Shown: positions 52,235 through 62,654, counted from the stretch's first letter. The stretch is 64,000 nt of DNA from Alistipes sp. (GCA_022767745.1 JALENN010000010.1:360613-424612), one strand, 5' to 3'. Translations and numbers: made by a program. Notes: generated by a model not told the origin, from the sequence alone.

Positions 52235-55132
52235 ATGATGAAAAAACTGCTTATTCTGTTCGTCGCCGTCGTAGCGTCGGTTTCGTGCTCGCAGTACAGG
52301 TACGAGAGCGTCGCAGGCGACCCGCTCCACACACGCATATACACGCTCGACAACGGGCTGAAGGTGTATATGACGGTAAACAACGAGGAGCCGCGCATAC
52401 AGACCTACATCGCCGTGAAGGTGGGCGCCAAGAACGACCCCGAGGAGACCACGGGTCTGGCACACTACTTCGAGCACCTCATGTTCAAGGGTACCGACAA
52501 GTTCGGCACACAGGACTACCAGGCCGAGAAGCCCATGCTGGACGAGATAGAGCGTCTGTACGAGGTCTACCGCACCAAGACCGACGAGGCCGAGCGCAAG
52601 GCCATCTACGCACAGATAGACTCGGTGTCGCAGGAGGCCTCGAAACTGGCCATCCCCAACGAGTACGACAAGCTCATGGCCGCCATCTCGGCCGAGGGCA
52701 GCAACGCCTGGACATCGTTCGACGAGACGGTCTACACCGAGGACATACCCTCGAACCAGATCGAGAACTGGGCCCGCATACAGAGTGACCGCTTCAAGAA
52801 CGCCGTCATCCGCGGCTTCCACACCGAGCTGGAGACCGTATATGAGGAGTACAACATGTCGCTCACGAGCGACGACAACAAGGCCTACTACGGCATCCTG
52901 TCGCTGCTCTACCCCAACCACCCGAGCGGCCGCCACAGCGTGCTGGGTTATCAGGAGCACCTGAAGAACCCCTCGATCACCAACATCAAGGAGTACTACG
53001 CCACCTACTACGTACCCAACAACATGGCCATCTGCCTCTCGGGCGACTTCGATCCCGACGAGATGATCGCCACCATCGACCGCTACTTCGGCGACATGAA
53101 GCCCAACCCGTCGCTTCCCGAGTTCAAGGCTCCGGCCGAGGATCCCATCACCGAAGTACGCACCAAGACCGTCTACGGCAACGAGGCCGAGTTCATCTAC
53201 CTGGCATGGCCCTACGGCGGCGTGGGCACGCGCGATGCCGAGGTGGCCGACATAGCCTCGAGCATACTCTACAACGGCAAGTGCGGTCTTATTGACCTCG
53301 ACGTCAACCAGCAGCAGAAGGCGCAGATGGTAGCCGCATACTCGGATACGGGAGCCGACTACGGCGGCATGTGGTTCATCGGCTACCCCAAGCAGGGGCA
53401 GACGCTCGACGAGGTGAAGCAGATCATCCTCGGCGAGGTGGCCAAGCTGCGCAGCGGCGACTTCGACGAGGGTCTTATCGCGGCCTCGATAGCCAACTAC
53501 AAGCGCAACCAGATGCGCCGTCTCGACTCGAACAGCGGTCGTGCCCAGGCCTATGTGCGCAGCTTCATCAACGGCACCGACTGGGCCTACGACGTAGCCG
53601 AGCTGAAGCGCATGGAGAAGATCACCAAGCAGGACGTTATCGACTGGGCCAACAAGGTGCTGGGCGACAACAACTACGCCCAGCTCTACAAACTTCAAGG
53701 CGAAGACACCACCCAGAAGAAGATCGACAAGCCGCAGATCACCCCCATCGCCACCAACCGCGACTGCGTGAGCGACTTCCTCGCCTCGATACAGACGTCG
53801 GAAGTGAAGCCCATGACGCCAGTATTCGTCGACTACCAAAAGGACCTCGACCTGTTCGACGTCGACGGCACGCAGGTGCTCTACAAGAAGAACGAGGCAA
53901 ACCAGCTCTTCTCGCTCTTCTACATCTACGACTTCGGCGCAAACAACGACCCCGCGCTCTCGATGGCCCTGCAGCAGTACTGGAGCTATCTGGGCACCGA
54001 CAGCAAAACGGCCGAGCAGATACAGAACGAGCTCTACGCCATGGCCTGCGACATGCGCGTCAGCGTGGCGTCAGACATGATGATGCTCTCGGTATCGGGC
54101 ATAGCCGAAAACGAGCAGCGCGCCCTGGCGCTCATCAAGGAGTACATCAACGGCATCAAGGGCGACGAGACCATCCTCGCAGCCCTCAAGCAGGACATGA
54201 TGAAGTCGCGCGCCGACGACAAGCTGAGCCAGGGAGCCAACTTCGCGGCCCTGCGCAAGTACATCACCTACGGCGAGGAGGGTGTCAAGGCCATGACGCT
54301 GAGCAACGACCGCCTGCGCGACATCACCTCCGACGAGCTTCTGCAGCGCATCCGCGACCTGGCGCGCTACGCCCACCGCGTGGCATACTACGGCCCCACC
54401 GACGCGGCACAGATCAAGCAGACGATAGCCGACGAGTGCCTGCTGGGCAAGGAGGCCTACCCCGCCGCCGGCGAGCTCAAGATGCAGCTCACGCCCGAGA
54501 ACAAGGTCGTGGTGGCGCAGTACGACGCCAAGCAGATATACTACCTGCAGTTCTCAAACCGCGGCGAGCTGTTCGACGTAGCTATGGACCCCGCCGAGGA
54601 GCTCTACAACATGTATTTCGGCGGCGGCATGAACTCGATCGTCTTCCAGGAGATGCGCGAGGCCCGTGCCCTGGCATACTCGGCCAGCGCATACATGTCG
54701 ACGGGTACGAAGAGCACAGAGCCCTACACCTACACCGCCTTCATCGCCACGCAGAACGACAAGATGCAGCAGGCCGTCGAGGCCTTCGAGCAGATCATAA
54801 ACGACATGCCCGAGTCGGAGGCCGCCTTCGAGCTGGCAAAACAGTCGCTGCTCGGGTCGATCGAAACCACGCGCACGATAAAGAGCCAGGTTATAGACAG
54901 CTACCTGACCAACGTCATCTACCTTGGTGTCAAGGAGGACCGCAACAAGGCCATCTACGAGAAGGTGAAGACCATGACCCTCGACGACGTGAAGGCCTAC
55001 CAGCAGAAGTGGGTCAAGGACCGCACCTACACCTATGCCGTGCTTGGCGACAAGTCGGACATCGACATGGACTACCTGCGCACGCTGGGTCCCGTCACGG
55101 AGGTTACGCAGGAGCAGATATTCGGATATTGA
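52235..55132 (+). CDS. M16-family zinc metallopeptidase (pitrilysin/insulinase type), lipoprotein
   Basis: 965 residues. A lipoprotein signal ends at S-V-S-C-S-Q. Two M16 units are present. The first contains the inverted zinc motif H-Y-F-E-H near residue 79 with the downstream Glu in E-L-E-T-V-Y-E-E-Y. The second, starting near residue 530, lacks it, as in family members with one active and one inactive half. R-x-x-x-Y near the C-terminus (A-R-A-L-A-Y-S) is the substrate-binding Arg/Tyr pair. It should digest peptides in the periplasm or at the outer membrane. It starts at ATG 52235 (or 52238) and ends at a bidirectional terminator. Confidence 0.93.
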   Translation: MMKKLLILFVAVVASVSCSQYRYESVAGDPLHTRIYTLDNGLKVYMTVNNEEPRIQTYIAVKVGAKNDPEETTGLAHYFEHLMFKGTDKFGTQDYQAEKPMLDEIERLYEVYRTKTDEAERKAIYAQIDSVSQEASKLAIPNEYDKLMAAISAEGSNAWTSFDETVYTEDIPSNQIENWARIQSDRFKNAVIRGFHTELETVYEEYNMSLTSDDNKAYYGILSLLYPNHPSGRHSVLGYQEHLKNPSITNIKEYYATYYVPNNMAICLSGDFDPDEMIATIDRYFGDMKPNPSLPEFKAPAEDPITEVRTKTVYGNEAEFIYLAWPYGGVGTRDAEVADIASSILYNGKCGLIDLDVNQQQKAQMVAAYSDTGADYGGMWFIGYPKQGQTLDEVKQIILGEVAKLRSGDFDEGLIAASIANYKRNQMRRLDSNSGRAQAYVRSFINGTDWAYDVAELKRMEKITKQDVIDWANKVLGDNNYAQLYKLQGEDTTQKKIDKPQITPIATNRDCVSDFLASIQTSEVKPMTPVFVDYQKDLDLFDVDGTQVLYKKNEANQLFSLFYIYDFGANNDPALSMALQQYWSYLGTDSKTAEQIQNELYAMACDMRVSVASDMMMLSVSGIAENEQRALALIKEYINGIKGDETILAALKQDMMKSRADDKLSQGANFAALRKYITYGEEGVKAMTLSNDRLRDITSDELLQRIRDLARYAHRVAYYGPTDAAQIKQTIADECLLGKEAYPAAGELKMQLTPENKVVVAQYDAKQIYYLQFSNRGELFDVAMDPAEELYNMYFGGGMNSIVFQEMREARALAYSASAYMSTGTKSTEPYTYTAFIATQNDKMQQAVEAFEQIINDMPESEAAFELAKQSLLGSIETTRTIKSQVIDSYLTNVIYLGVKEDRNKAIYEKVKTMTLDDVKAYQQKWVKDRTYTYAVLGDKSDIDMDYLRTLGPVTEVTQEQIFGY

Positions 55133-55156
55133 TCCGCTCTGCACCTTTAGATACGA

Positions 55157-55190
55157 AAATCGGGGAGTCTCTTTCAAGACTCCCCGATTT
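55157..55190. terminator. Bidirectional terminator between the M16 peptidase and HAD genes
   Basis: AAATCGGGGAGTC (55157-55169) and GACTCCCCGATTT (55178-55190) form a perfect 13-base stem, with T-rich flanks on both strands. Confidence 0.88.
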
Positions 55191-55217
55191 CATTTATGCA
55201 GATTCCAGCGGCTTCAG

Positions 55218-55826
55218 TTAAAATTTCAAGCCGTACTTCCCGCGCAGTACCTGTTCGGCCTGCTCGGCCGAAACGAAACGCTCGGATGCCATGCCGACGG
55301 CACGCGCCCCCTCGACATTGGCCTCGTTGTCGTCGAGGAAGAGCGACTCACCCGCCTCAAGCCCGTAACGCGACAGCAAAACGCGGTATATGCGTGGGTC
55401 AGGCTTCAGGAGGTGTTCCTCGCCCGAGACGACAATACCCTGCAACTCGTCGAATATGCCGTAACGGTCGCGAACCATGGGGAATGTCTCGGCCGACCAG
55501 TTCGTAAGGCCGTAAACGCCGTATCCGGCACTCTTGAGACGGCGCACCAGAGCGGCCGTATGGGGCACCTCGCCGCCGATCATCTCGATCCAGCGGTCGC
55601 GGTAGGCGGCAATGGCGTCGGCCCACTCGGGATGCAGGGCCGTAAGCTCCTCGACACCCACGTCGAACGGCTTGCCGCCGTCGAGCGTGGCGTTCCACTC
55701 GCCCGTACATATGTTGTCGATAAACCACCGGCTGCGCTCCGCATCACCGAAATAGGGATCGTAGAGATAGCGCGGGTTCCAGTCGACAAGCACTCCGCCA
55801 AAATCGAATACTATGTTCCTTATCAT
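55218..55826 (-). CDS. HAD-superfamily phosphatase, YihX-like
   Basis: 202 residues. The N-terminal I-V-F-D-F-G-G-V-L-V-D-W-N supplies the nucleophile Asp. As in YihX-type sugar-phosphate phosphatases, the second Asp of the DxD motif is Gly. L-T-N-W-S near residue 108 (motif 2), K-P-D-P-R-I-Y near 140 (motif 3 Lys) and F-L-D-D-N near 163 (motif 4) complete the set. The substrate is probably a sugar or nucleotide phosphate, but is not predictable. It follows clc by 66 bases in the trpS-clc-HAD direction. Confidence 0.88.
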   Translation of the reverse strand: MIRNIVFDFGGVLVDWNPRYLYDPYFGDAERSRWFIDNICTGEWNATLDGGKPFDVGVEELTALHPEWADAIAAYRDRWIEMIGGEVPHTAALVRRLKSAGYGVYGLTNWSAETFPMVRDRYGIFDELQGIVVSGEEHLLKPDPRIYRVLLSRYGLEAGESLFLDDNEANVEGARAVGMASERFVSAEQAEQVLRGKYGLKF

Positions 55827-55892
55827 GAATTACAATTGTTTGATTCTTCAACCATAAGCCGCCACGCCGTCCGCACGGCCTTGCCGACGCCA

Positions 55893-57692
55893 TCAGTCGT
55901 CGTTCTCGGTCTGCGAGATACGCACAAGGGCATCGCGGTAGGCATTCAGGATGCGCGACTTCGAGATAAAGCCCAGATAGCGGTTGTTGCGGTCCACGAC
56001 AGGAAGCATCCACGTGTGGTTCTCCTCGAAACGCGGCAGGATGCTCTGCACCTGCTCGTGCTCGAGAATCTTGTACGGGGGCTGTATCATATAGTCGATG
56101 ATGGAGCGTCCCCACATCTCGCGCTTGAACATGTCCTCGCGCAGGTCGTCCAGCTGGACCACGCCCAGCAGGTGGCCGAAGTTGTCAATGACGGGGAATA
56201 TGTTACGGTGTGCCGACGAGATGATGCTCACCACGTCACCCAGCGTGAAGTTCTCCTTGATGCGCACGAAATCGGTCTCCATAAGGTCGTCCAGCCGCAG
56301 GAATACGAACACCGAGCTGTCCTTGTCGTGCGAAAGCAGCTCACCGCGCTGGCGCAGCTGTTTGGTGTAAATAGAGTCGCGGTCCAGCGTATAGTCCACG
56401 GCGAAGGATATCGACGCCACGATCATCAGCGGGATAAAGAGCCCGTAGCCGTTCGACAGCTCGGCTATGAGGAATATCGATGTCAGCGGCGCCTTCATCA
56501 CGCCCGCCATGACGCCCGCCATGCCTACCAGTGTGAACGAGACTACCGATATGTTCCAGTCGAAGCAGGCGTTGCACGCAAGCGCCACAATGGCACCCAT
56601 GAAGGCACCCACGAAGAGCGACGGGGCGAACGTACCTCCGATACCGCCTGCGGCGTTGGTCGTGGCCATGGCTATGACCTTGAAGAACATCACCGCCGTG
56701 ACGTATATCAGCGCCACCCACTCCACGTGGCGGAAGCGGAAGAAGAGCGAGTTGTCGAACAGGTCGGGGACATTGCCGTGCATGAGAGCCGTAAGCGCCT
56801 CGTAACCCTCGCCGTAGAGGGGCGGGAATATGAATATCAGCACGCCGAGCACCACGCCGCCCAAAGCCCACCGCTTGTACTGCGAGCTCACGGCCTTGAC
56901 GCGCGCCCCCACGGCCGAGTTCATCGTCGTGAAGTAGTACGACATGAGGCCGCAGCATACGCCCAGCAACACATAAAGCGGTATCTGGCGTATGACGAAA
57001 ACATCCGATGCGCTTAGCGTGACCGAAATTATGGGATCGAAACCGCGGAACACCAGCGCCACGGTCGTGGCCGTCACCGACGATACGAGCAGCGGGATGA
57101 CCGATGCGGCCGTAATGTCGAGCATCAGTATCTCCAGCACGAACACCACACCCGTGATCGGGGCCTTGAAGATGGCCGCCACGGCGGCACCGGCACCGCA
57201 GCAGAGCATCAGAGTCAGCTCCTTGTAGTTCAGGCGCGCCAGCTTGCCCACATTCGAGCCTATGGCCGCACCTGTCAGCACGATGGGGGCCTCGGGACCC
57301 ACCGAGCCTCCGAAACCGATCGTCGTGGCGCCGCCCACGATCGACGTCCAGCAGTTGTGCGATGCTATGCGCGAATCGCGGCGCGACATGGCATAAAGCA
57401 CCCGCGTCACACCCTCCGAGATCTCGTCCTTGACGATATACTTCACAAAGAGCGTGGCCAGCACGATACCGATGGCGGGATATATCAGATAGAGGAAATG
57501 GGCGCTGTCGACCGGGAACCACGTGACCAGCGCCGAACGGATGCCGTACAACAGCATCTCGAAAAGGTATGTGCCGACGCCTGCCAGAAAGCCCACGACG
57601 ATGGCCAGAAACACCATCATCTGGCGGTTGCTCAGGCGTTTGATCCGTCCGAGTATCCACTCGGACATCTTCTCCTTCGTGATCGACGGCAT
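55893..57692 (-). CDS. ClC-family chloride channel/transporter with C-terminal CBS domains
   Basis: 599 residues. About 20-450 is the ClC membrane domain. G-G-S-V-G-P-E-A-P near residue 130 contains the gating Glu. I-F-K-A-P-I-T-G-V-V-F-V-L-E-I-L near 180 is the following conserved helix; the proton-relay Glu of E. coli ClC-ec1 (second Glu of E-E) is Ile here. F-A-P-S-L-F-V-G-A near 375 is the third conserved segment. Two CBS domains occupy about 475-599 and probably bind adenine nucleotides. I start at ATG 57692; an upstream extension to 57746 runs through a hairpin. It follows trpS by 64 bases. Confidence 0.93.
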   Translation of the reverse strand: MPSITKEKMSEWILGRIKRLSNRQMMVFLAIVVGFLAGVGTYLFEMLLYGIRSALVTWFPVDSAHFLYLIYPAIGIVLATLFVKYIVKDEISEGVTRVLYAMSRRDSRIASHNCWTSIVGGATTIGFGGSVGPEAPIVLTGAAIGSNVGKLARLNYKELTLMLCCGAGAAVAAIFKAPITGVVFVLEILMLDITAASVIPLLVSSVTATTVALVFRGFDPIISVTLSASDVFVIRQIPLYVLLGVCCGLMSYYFTTMNSAVGARVKAVSSQYKRWALGGVVLGVLIFIFPPLYGEGYEALTALMHGNVPDLFDNSLFFRFRHVEWVALIYVTAVMFFKVIAMATTNAAGGIGGTFAPSLFVGAFMGAIVALACNACFDWNISVVSFTLVGMAGVMAGVMKAPLTSIFLIAELSNGYGLFIPLMIVASISFAVDYTLDRDSIYTKQLRQRGELLSHDKDSSVFVFLRLDDLMETDFVRIKENFTLGDVVSIISSAHRNIFPVIDNFGHLLGVVQLDDLREDMFKREMWGRSIIDYMIQPPYKILEHEQVQSILPRFEENHTWMLPVVDRNNRYLGFISKSRILNAYRDALVRISQTENDD

Positions 57693-57718
57693 ATGTTGTT
57701 CGATGGGACGGCCGTATC

Positions 57719-57744
57719 GCGGCCGCGCCCGTAGGCGCGGCCGC
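57719..57744 (-). terminator. GC-rich hairpin between trpS and clc
   Basis: GCGGCCGCGCC (57719-57729) and GGCGCGGCCGC (57734-57744) form a perfect 11-base stem with a four-base loop, without a T-run. It could attenuate read-through or protect the trpS message. Confidence 0.5.
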
Positions 57745-57756
57745 AAACGCCCTTAG

Positions 57757-58848
57757 TTATTTCGCATTACGGTACATCTCCGACTGACGGCGGATCATCT
57801 CCACGTCGTCGAAATAGTCGATCTTCATCGACCGCTTTACCATGGCCAGCGTCTCGGCGGCCTCGGCACGCGCCACCTCGCATCCGCGACGCAGCATGTC
57901 GTAGACGCCCTCGATGTCGCGCTCGTACTCCTTGCGGCGCTCGCGTATAGGCTCCAGCATCTGCTGCAGCACCGAATTGAGGAACTTCTTCACCTTCACG
58001 TCACCCAGACCTCCGCGGCGGTAGTGATCCTTCAGCTCGTCGAGCGACGCATACTCGGGCAGAAACTCGGCAAAGTGGTCGCGGCACGAGAAGGCATCCA
58101 GATAGGTGAAGACGCAGTTGCCCTCGATCTTGCCCGGATCCTCGATACGTATGTGGTCGGGGTCGGTGTACATGCTCATAACCTTCTTGCGCACATCCTC
58201 GGCCGTATCCGACAGGTATATGCAGTTGCCCAGCGACTTGCTCATCTTGGCCTTGCCGTCGGTTCCGGGCAGGCGCAGGCACGCCGCATTCTTCGGCAGC
58301 AGTATCTCGGGCTCGACAAGGGTCTCGCCGTAGACCGAGTTGAACTTGTGCACGATCTCACGCGTCTGCTCGATCATAGGCTCCTGATCCTCGCCAACGG
58401 GCACCGTCGTGGCGCGGAAGGCCGTGATGTCGGATGCCTGCGAGATGGGATAGGTATAGAAGCCTACGGGGATCGACTTGCCGAAGTTGCGCAGCTGGAT
58501 CTCGGCCTTTACGGTCGGGTTGCGCTCAAGACGGGCCACCGTAACCAGGTTCATATAGTAGAATGCCAGCTCGCAAAGCTCCGGAATCTGGCTCTGGATG
58601 AATATCGTCGACTTGGCTGGGTCGATGCCGCACGAGAGGTAGTCGAGCGCCACCTCGACGATGTTGCTGCGCACCTTTTCGGGGTTGTCGGCGTTGTCGG
58701 TCAACGCCTGCGCATCGGCTATCATGATGAATATCTTGTCGAATTCGCCCGAGTTCTGCAACTCGACTCTCTGGCGCAGCGATCCCACATAGTGGCCCAG
58801 ATGAAGACGGCCCGTGGGTCTGTCGCCCGTTAAAATTACTTTTGCCAT
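57757..58848 (-). CDS. trpS: Tryptophanyl-tRNA synthetase
   Basis: 363 residues, within the normal bacterial range. It charges tRNA-Trp. The class I signatures are present: [11 protein letters not shown] near residue 11 (HIGH) and K-A-K-M-S-K-S near 190 (KMSKS). Y-P-I-S-Q-A-S-D-I near 130 is typical of TrpRS. I start at ATG 58848 (M-A-K-V-I-L-T-G). The upstream open frame to 58890 runs through the leader. It leads a possible trpS-clc-HAD unit and diverges from oxyR. Confidence 0.96.
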   Translation of the reverse strand: MAKVILTGDRPTGRLHLGHYVGSLRQRVELQNSGEFDKIFIMIADAQALTDNADNPEKVRSNIVEVALDYLSCGIDPAKSTIFIQSQIPELCELAFYYMNLVTVARLERNPTVKAEIQLRNFGKSIPVGFYTYPISQASDITAFRATTVPVGEDQEPMIEQTREIVHKFNSVYGETLVEPEILLPKNAACLRLPGTDGKAKMSKSLGNCIYLSDTAEDVRKKVMSMYTDPDHIRIEDPGKIEGNCVFTYLDAFSCRDHFAEFLPEYASLDELKDHYRRGGLGDVKVKKFLNSVLQQMLEPIRERRKEYERDIEGVYDMLRRGCEVARAEAAETLAMVKRSMKIDYFDDVEMIRRQSEMYRNAK

Positions 58849-58909
58849 TCGTGTTAGGGTTAAAAACTTATCAGTCCGCACATCGCGCACGGCACGGACA
58901 CATTGACCA

Positions 58910-58940
58910 CAAAAGTAGCAATTTATGCGCGAGGGGCAAA
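58910..58940 (-). promoter_or_regulatory. Consensus promoter of trpS
   Basis: Minus strand: TTTG (58937-58940), 19 bases, TACTTTTG (58910-58917). It is six bases from the -33 box of the divergent oxyR promoter. Confidence 0.8.
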
Positions 58941-58945
58941 AAAAC

Positions 58946-58976
58946 TTGGATGCTATAATTTTTTTTTATAACTTCG
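58946..58976 (+). promoter_or_regulatory. Promoter of oxyR
   Basis: TTG (58946-58948), 20 bases, TAACTTCG (58969-58976), one base off the -7 consensus. The leader to ATG 59000 is about 20 bases, with an AT-rich tract at 58957-58971. Confidence 0.65.
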
Positions 58977-58999
58977 CTTTTCCAATCGCAAGTCTGCTT

Positions 59000-59932
59000 A
59001 TGACTATCATTCAACTGCAATACCTTATCGAGGTGGCCAACTGCGGCAGTTTCTCGGCCGCATCGGAGCGTTGTTTCGTGACGCAGCCGTCGCTCAGCAT
59101 GCAGATAAAGGCTCTGGAGGACGAGCTGGGTGTGATACTGCTCGACCGCTCGAAGAAGCCCGTCATCCCCACCGACGCCGGCAACATAGTCATAGCGCAG
59201 GCCCAGGAGACGCTGCGCGCCTACAACTACATACGCGAATCGGTCGCCGAACTCAAGGGCGAGACCTCGGGCAAGCTGCGTCTCGGCGTAATACCCACCA
59301 TAGCGCCCTACCTGCTGCACAAGTTCATACCCGACTTCGTGAAGGAGTTCCCGCGCGTGGAGCTCGAGATACGCGAGATGATCACGGCCGACATAATCGA
59401 GGCGCTCAAGCACGACAACATCGACGCCGCAATCGTCGCCAGCGGCACCTGCGGCGACGGCATCACGGAACACGACCTCTTCAGCGACCGTTTCTATGCC
59501 TATGTCTCGCCCGAGAACCCGCTCTTCGAGCGTTCGAACATACGCATCGAGGACATCGACCTGAAGGACCTCATACTGCTCAGCCGCGGAAACTGCATGC
59601 GCGACCAGATAATCGAGCTGTGCCAGGCGCGGCGCGGCATACCCTCGCACTACTACTTCGAGTCGGGTTCGCTCGACACGCTGATGCGCATTGTCGACTG
59701 CACCGCCTGCCTCACAATAATACCCGAGATGGCACTGGAGTATATCCCCGCCGAGCGGCGCAACCAGGTCAAGACCCTAGCCAAGGGCGCCACGTCGCGA
59801 CGCATAGCCATCGTCGTGCGCCGCACCTATGTCAAGAACTCGATCATCGCAGCTCTCGAATCGACCATTCTCGCCAAAGCCGCCCCAAAGGAGACGGCCG
59901 ACGTTACGGCAACGTCACAGTTCACCATATAA
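59000..59932 (+). CDS. oxyR: Peroxide-responsive LysR-family regulator OxyR
   Basis: 310 residues starting at ATG 59000. About 1-60 is the LysR winged helix (L-I-E-V-A-N-C-G-S-F-S-A-A-S-E-R, then T-Q-P-S-L-S-M-Q-I-K). About 90-300 is the effector domain. The redox pair is C199 (G-N-C-M-R-D-Q) and C208 (I-E-L-C), the same numbers and nine-residue spacing as in E. coli OxyR, so disulfide switching by peroxide is likely. No catalase, dps or ahp gene adjoins it. In Bacteroidota OxyR controls such genes at a distance. It diverges from trpS. Confidence 0.95.
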   Translation: MTIIQLQYLIEVANCGSFSAASERCFVTQPSLSMQIKALEDELGVILLDRSKKPVIPTDAGNIVIAQAQETLRAYNYIRESVAELKGETSGKLRLGVIPTIAPYLLHKFIPDFVKEFPRVELEIREMITADIIEALKHDNIDAAIVASGTCGDGITEHDLFSDRFYAYVSPENPLFERSNIRIEDIDLKDLILLSRGNCMRDQIIELCQARRGIPSHYYFESGSLDTLMRIVDCTACLTIIPEMALEYIPAERRNQVKTLAKGATSRRIAIVVRRTYVKNSIIAALESTILAKAAPKETADVTATSQFTI

Positions 59933-60133
59933 TCATACCGCAACAACTTTCCCCGCCCGCACCCGAAACGCGTGACGGGAGCGAATCGAATCTTTTCCCC
60001 TATGGGCGCAGAGGGCCCCGAAACACCCCGCAGCAGACCCCGCGAGAGGCACAAAAAATGGTCAGCCGAGGGCCTTCGCTGCTCCACACGGCCGAAGTCG
60101 CGGCAATATTTTCGTAGTATCACAAAAAAAACA

Positions 60134-60141
60134 TATCTTTG
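60134..60141 (+). promoter_or_regulatory. -7 element of the rsfS-ftsH-cdsA-psd unit
   Basis: TATCTTTG lies about 28 bases before the rsfS start. The -33 region (near 60110) has TTTTCG rather than TTG. Confidence 0.6.
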
Positions 60142-60168
60142 CGAAGTTATAGTGCGCAATTTTTTATT

Positions 60169-60519
60169 ATGGAAAAACTGATTGAGACGATAGTCGATGC
60201 CATACAGGACAAAAAGGGACAGAATATTGTATCATTGGATCTCACGGGCTTCGATGGGGCCATCTGCTCGCATTTCGTCGTGTGCAACGCCGACTCGACA
60301 ACACAGGTGGCGGCCATAGCCGCAGGAATCGAAGAGAAGGTTCTCGAGGAGCTGGGACAGAAGGTCTGGCGCATCGAGGGTCAGCAGAACGCATTCTGGA
60401 TAGCGATGGACTACCTCGACGTGGTGGTGCACATCTTCCAGACCGAACTGCGCGACTACTACAAGCTCGAAGAGCTGTGGGCCGACGCTCCGATTAAGAA
60501 ATACGAATACGAACTGTAA
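60169..60519 (+). CDS. rsfS: Ribosomal silencing factor RsfS
   Basis: 116 residues, the normal size for the DUF143/RsfS (Iojap) family, which binds L14 and blocks subunit joining in starvation. K-K-G-Q-N-I-V-S-L-D-L-T near residue 15, F-V-V-C-N-A-D-S-T-T-Q-V near 36 and W-I-A-M-D-Y-L-D-V-V-V-H-I-F near 76 are diagnostic. It ends 2 bases before ftsH, a conserved Bacteroidota order. Confidence 0.95.
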   Translation: MEKLIETIVDAIQDKKGQNIVSLDLTGFDGAICSHFVVCNADSTTQVAAIAAGIEEKVLEELGQKVWRIEGQQNAFWIAMDYLDVVVHIFQTELRDYYKLEELWADAPIKKYEYEL

Positions 60520-60521
60520 AC

Positions 60522-62630
60522 ATGGCAAACAACAATAACAAGAAAGGCAATATCAAAACCATACGGCCCAACTTCATGTGGATATGGGCCGCCATGGTGA
60601 TGGTCATAATAGGATACTCGTTCTTCGCCGGCGGCGACTCGAAACCCGTCACCAGCGACTGGTATACCGTCTCGGACATGATCCGCAACGGCGAGGTGCA
60701 GCGCATAAAGGTGATGAACAAGAACACCGCGCTGGTATACCTCACGCCCGAGGCCATCGAGAAATACCGCGAGGGCGACGACGAGCGCTTCAAGCACCTG
60801 CCGCGTCAGGGCGAGCAGCTGACGTTCACCATCGGCTCGGTCGACATACTCGACCGCGACGTCAACCAGGCGCTGGCCGAAACGACCGTCGCCGACAACC
60901 CCGTAAGGCTCGAATATGCCAACGAACGCACGGGCTGGGGCGACATCGTGCTCAACCTGCTGCCGTGGCTATTCCTTATAGGTGTATACATCTTCTTCAT
61001 ACGCAGCATGTCGCGCGGCGGAGGGGGTGCCGGTGGCGGCATAATGAACGTGGGCAAGGCCCGCGCACAAGTATTCGACAAGGACGACGCCAACCGCCGC
61101 ATCACGTTCAAGGACGTGGCTGGACTCGAGGAGGCAAAGGTCGAGATAATGGAGATTGTAGACTTCCTGCGCAAGGCCGACAAGTACCGCGAACTCGGAG
61201 CCAAGATCCCCAAGGGAGCGCTTCTGGTAGGCCCTCCGGGCACAGGTAAGACCCTGCTGGCCAAGGCCGTAGCGGGAGAGGCCAACGTGCCGTTCCTCTC
61301 GATTTCGGGATCGGACTTCGTCGAGATGTTCGTCGGCGTGGGCGCCTCGCGCGTACGCGACCTCTTCGAGCAGGCCAAGCAGAAGGCTCCGTGCATAGTC
61401 TTCATCGACGAGATCGACGCCATAGGCCGTGCCCGCGGCAAGAACGCCGGATTCTCGGGCAACGACGAGCGCGAGAACACCCTCAACCAGCTGCTCACCG
61501 AGATGGACGGTTTCCAGACCAACACGGGAGTCATCGTACTCGCCGCAACGAACCGTGCCGACATACTCGACAAGGCGCTGATGCGTGCCGGTCGTTTCGA
61601 CCGTCAGATCGAGGTAGGATTGCCCGACGTCAAGGAGCGCGAGGAGATATTCAACGTGCACCTGCGCAACCTGAAGCTCGACCCGCAGCTCGACCGCTCG
61701 TTCCTCGCCAAGCAGACGCCCGGATTCTCGGGCGCCGACATAGCCAACGTATGCAACGAGGCGGCCCTCATAGCGGCACGCCACAACAAGAAACGCATCG
61801 AGCGCGAGGACTTCCTCGCCGCCATCGACCGCATCGTGGGCGGCCTGGAGCGCAAGAACAAGATCATCACCCCCGAGGAGAAACGCACCATAGCCTATCA
61901 CGAGGCGGGACACGCCACCGTGAGCTGGATACTCGAGAACGCCAGCCCGCTGATCAAGGTTACGATAATACCGCGCGGCAAGGCCCTCGGAGCGGCATGG
62001 TACCTGCCCGAGGAGCGTCAGATCACCACGCGCGAGCAGCTCATGGACGAGATGGCCGCCACGCTCGGAGGCCGCGTATCGGAGCAGCTCACCTTCGGCA
62101 AGGTGTCGACGGGTGCGCTGAACGACCTTGAGCGCGTCACCAAGATGGCATACGCCATGGTGGCATACTACGGCATGAGCGACAAGGTGGGAACGCTGAG
62201 CTACTACGACTCGACGGGACAGAGCGACATGTCGTTCACCAAGCCCTACTCGGAGCAGACGGCACAGGAGATTGATGCCGAGACCAAGCGCATCATCGAC
62301 GAGGCCTACGCCATGGCACGCAAGGTCCTCACCGAGCATGCCGACGGTCTGAAGCAGCTGGCCGAGCTGCTGCTCTCGCGCGAGGTTGTCTTCACCGAGG
62401 ATGTGGAGCGCATATTCGGCAAGCGCAAGAAGGACATCATGCGCGAGCGCGCCGAAGCCGAGGCCGCACAGCAGCGCAAGGAGGCCGAAGCTCTGCGTCC
62501 CGGTCATGAGCAGGCCGAAGGCAATGAGCCCGGGGCTGCGGCCAAGGCCGAAGAGGGGGCCTCACGAGGTACGGTCATAACCGTAGGCCTCGACCCCGAG
62601 ATCAAGAAGGAGGAACCTAAAGGAGAGTAA
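60522..62630 (+). CDS. ftsH: ATP-dependent zinc metalloprotease FtsH
   Basis: 702 residues. Two membrane helices (about 18-36 and 140-160) flank a periplasmic domain. The AAA module has Walker A G-P-P-G-T-G-K-T near residue 237, F-I-D-E-I-D-A-I (Walker B) near 293, and the SRH arginines in R-A-G-R-F-D-R. The protease domain has H-E-A-G-H near 460. The C-terminal 70 residues form a charged, low-complexity tail. It degrades membrane and regulatory proteins. It is co-transcribed with rsfS and cdsA. Confidence 0.98.
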   Translation: MANNNNKKGNIKTIRPNFMWIWAAMVMVIIGYSFFAGGDSKPVTSDWYTVSDMIRNGEVQRIKVMNKNTALVYLTPEAIEKYREGDDERFKHLPRQGEQLTFTIGSVDILDRDVNQALAETTVADNPVRLEYANERTGWGDIVLNLLPWLFLIGVYIFFIRSMSRGGGGAGGGIMNVGKARAQVFDKDDANRRITFKDVAGLEEAKVEIMEIVDFLRKADKYRELGAKIPKGALLVGPPGTGKTLLAKAVAGEANVPFLSISGSDFVEMFVGVGASRVRDLFEQAKQKAPCIVFIDEIDAIGRARGKNAGFSGNDERENTLNQLLTEMDGFQTNTGVIVLAATNRADILDKALMRAGRFDRQIEVGLPDVKEREEIFNVHLRNLKLDPQLDRSFLAKQTPGFSGADIANVCNEAALIAARHNKKRIEREDFLAAIDRIVGGLERKNKIITPEEKRTIAYHEAGHATVSWILENASPLIKVTIIPRGKALGAAWYLPEERQITTREQLMDEMAATLGGRVSEQLTFGKVSTGALNDLERVTKMAYAMVAYYGMSDKVGTLSYYDSTGQSDMSFTKPYSEQTAQEIDAETKRIIDEAYAMARKVLTEHADGLKQLAELLLSREVVFTEDVERIFGKRKKDIMRERAEAEAAQQRKEAEALRPGHEQAEGNEPGAAAKAEEGASRGTVITVGLDPEIKKEEPKGE

Positions 62631-62654
62631 CGGAAACAGTATAGCATACGCGTC

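Noticed and set aside
52061..53839. Open frame of about 590 codons antisense to the M16 peptidase
   Set aside because: The + strand peptidase has its zinc motif and lipobox; the antisense frame is a shadow.
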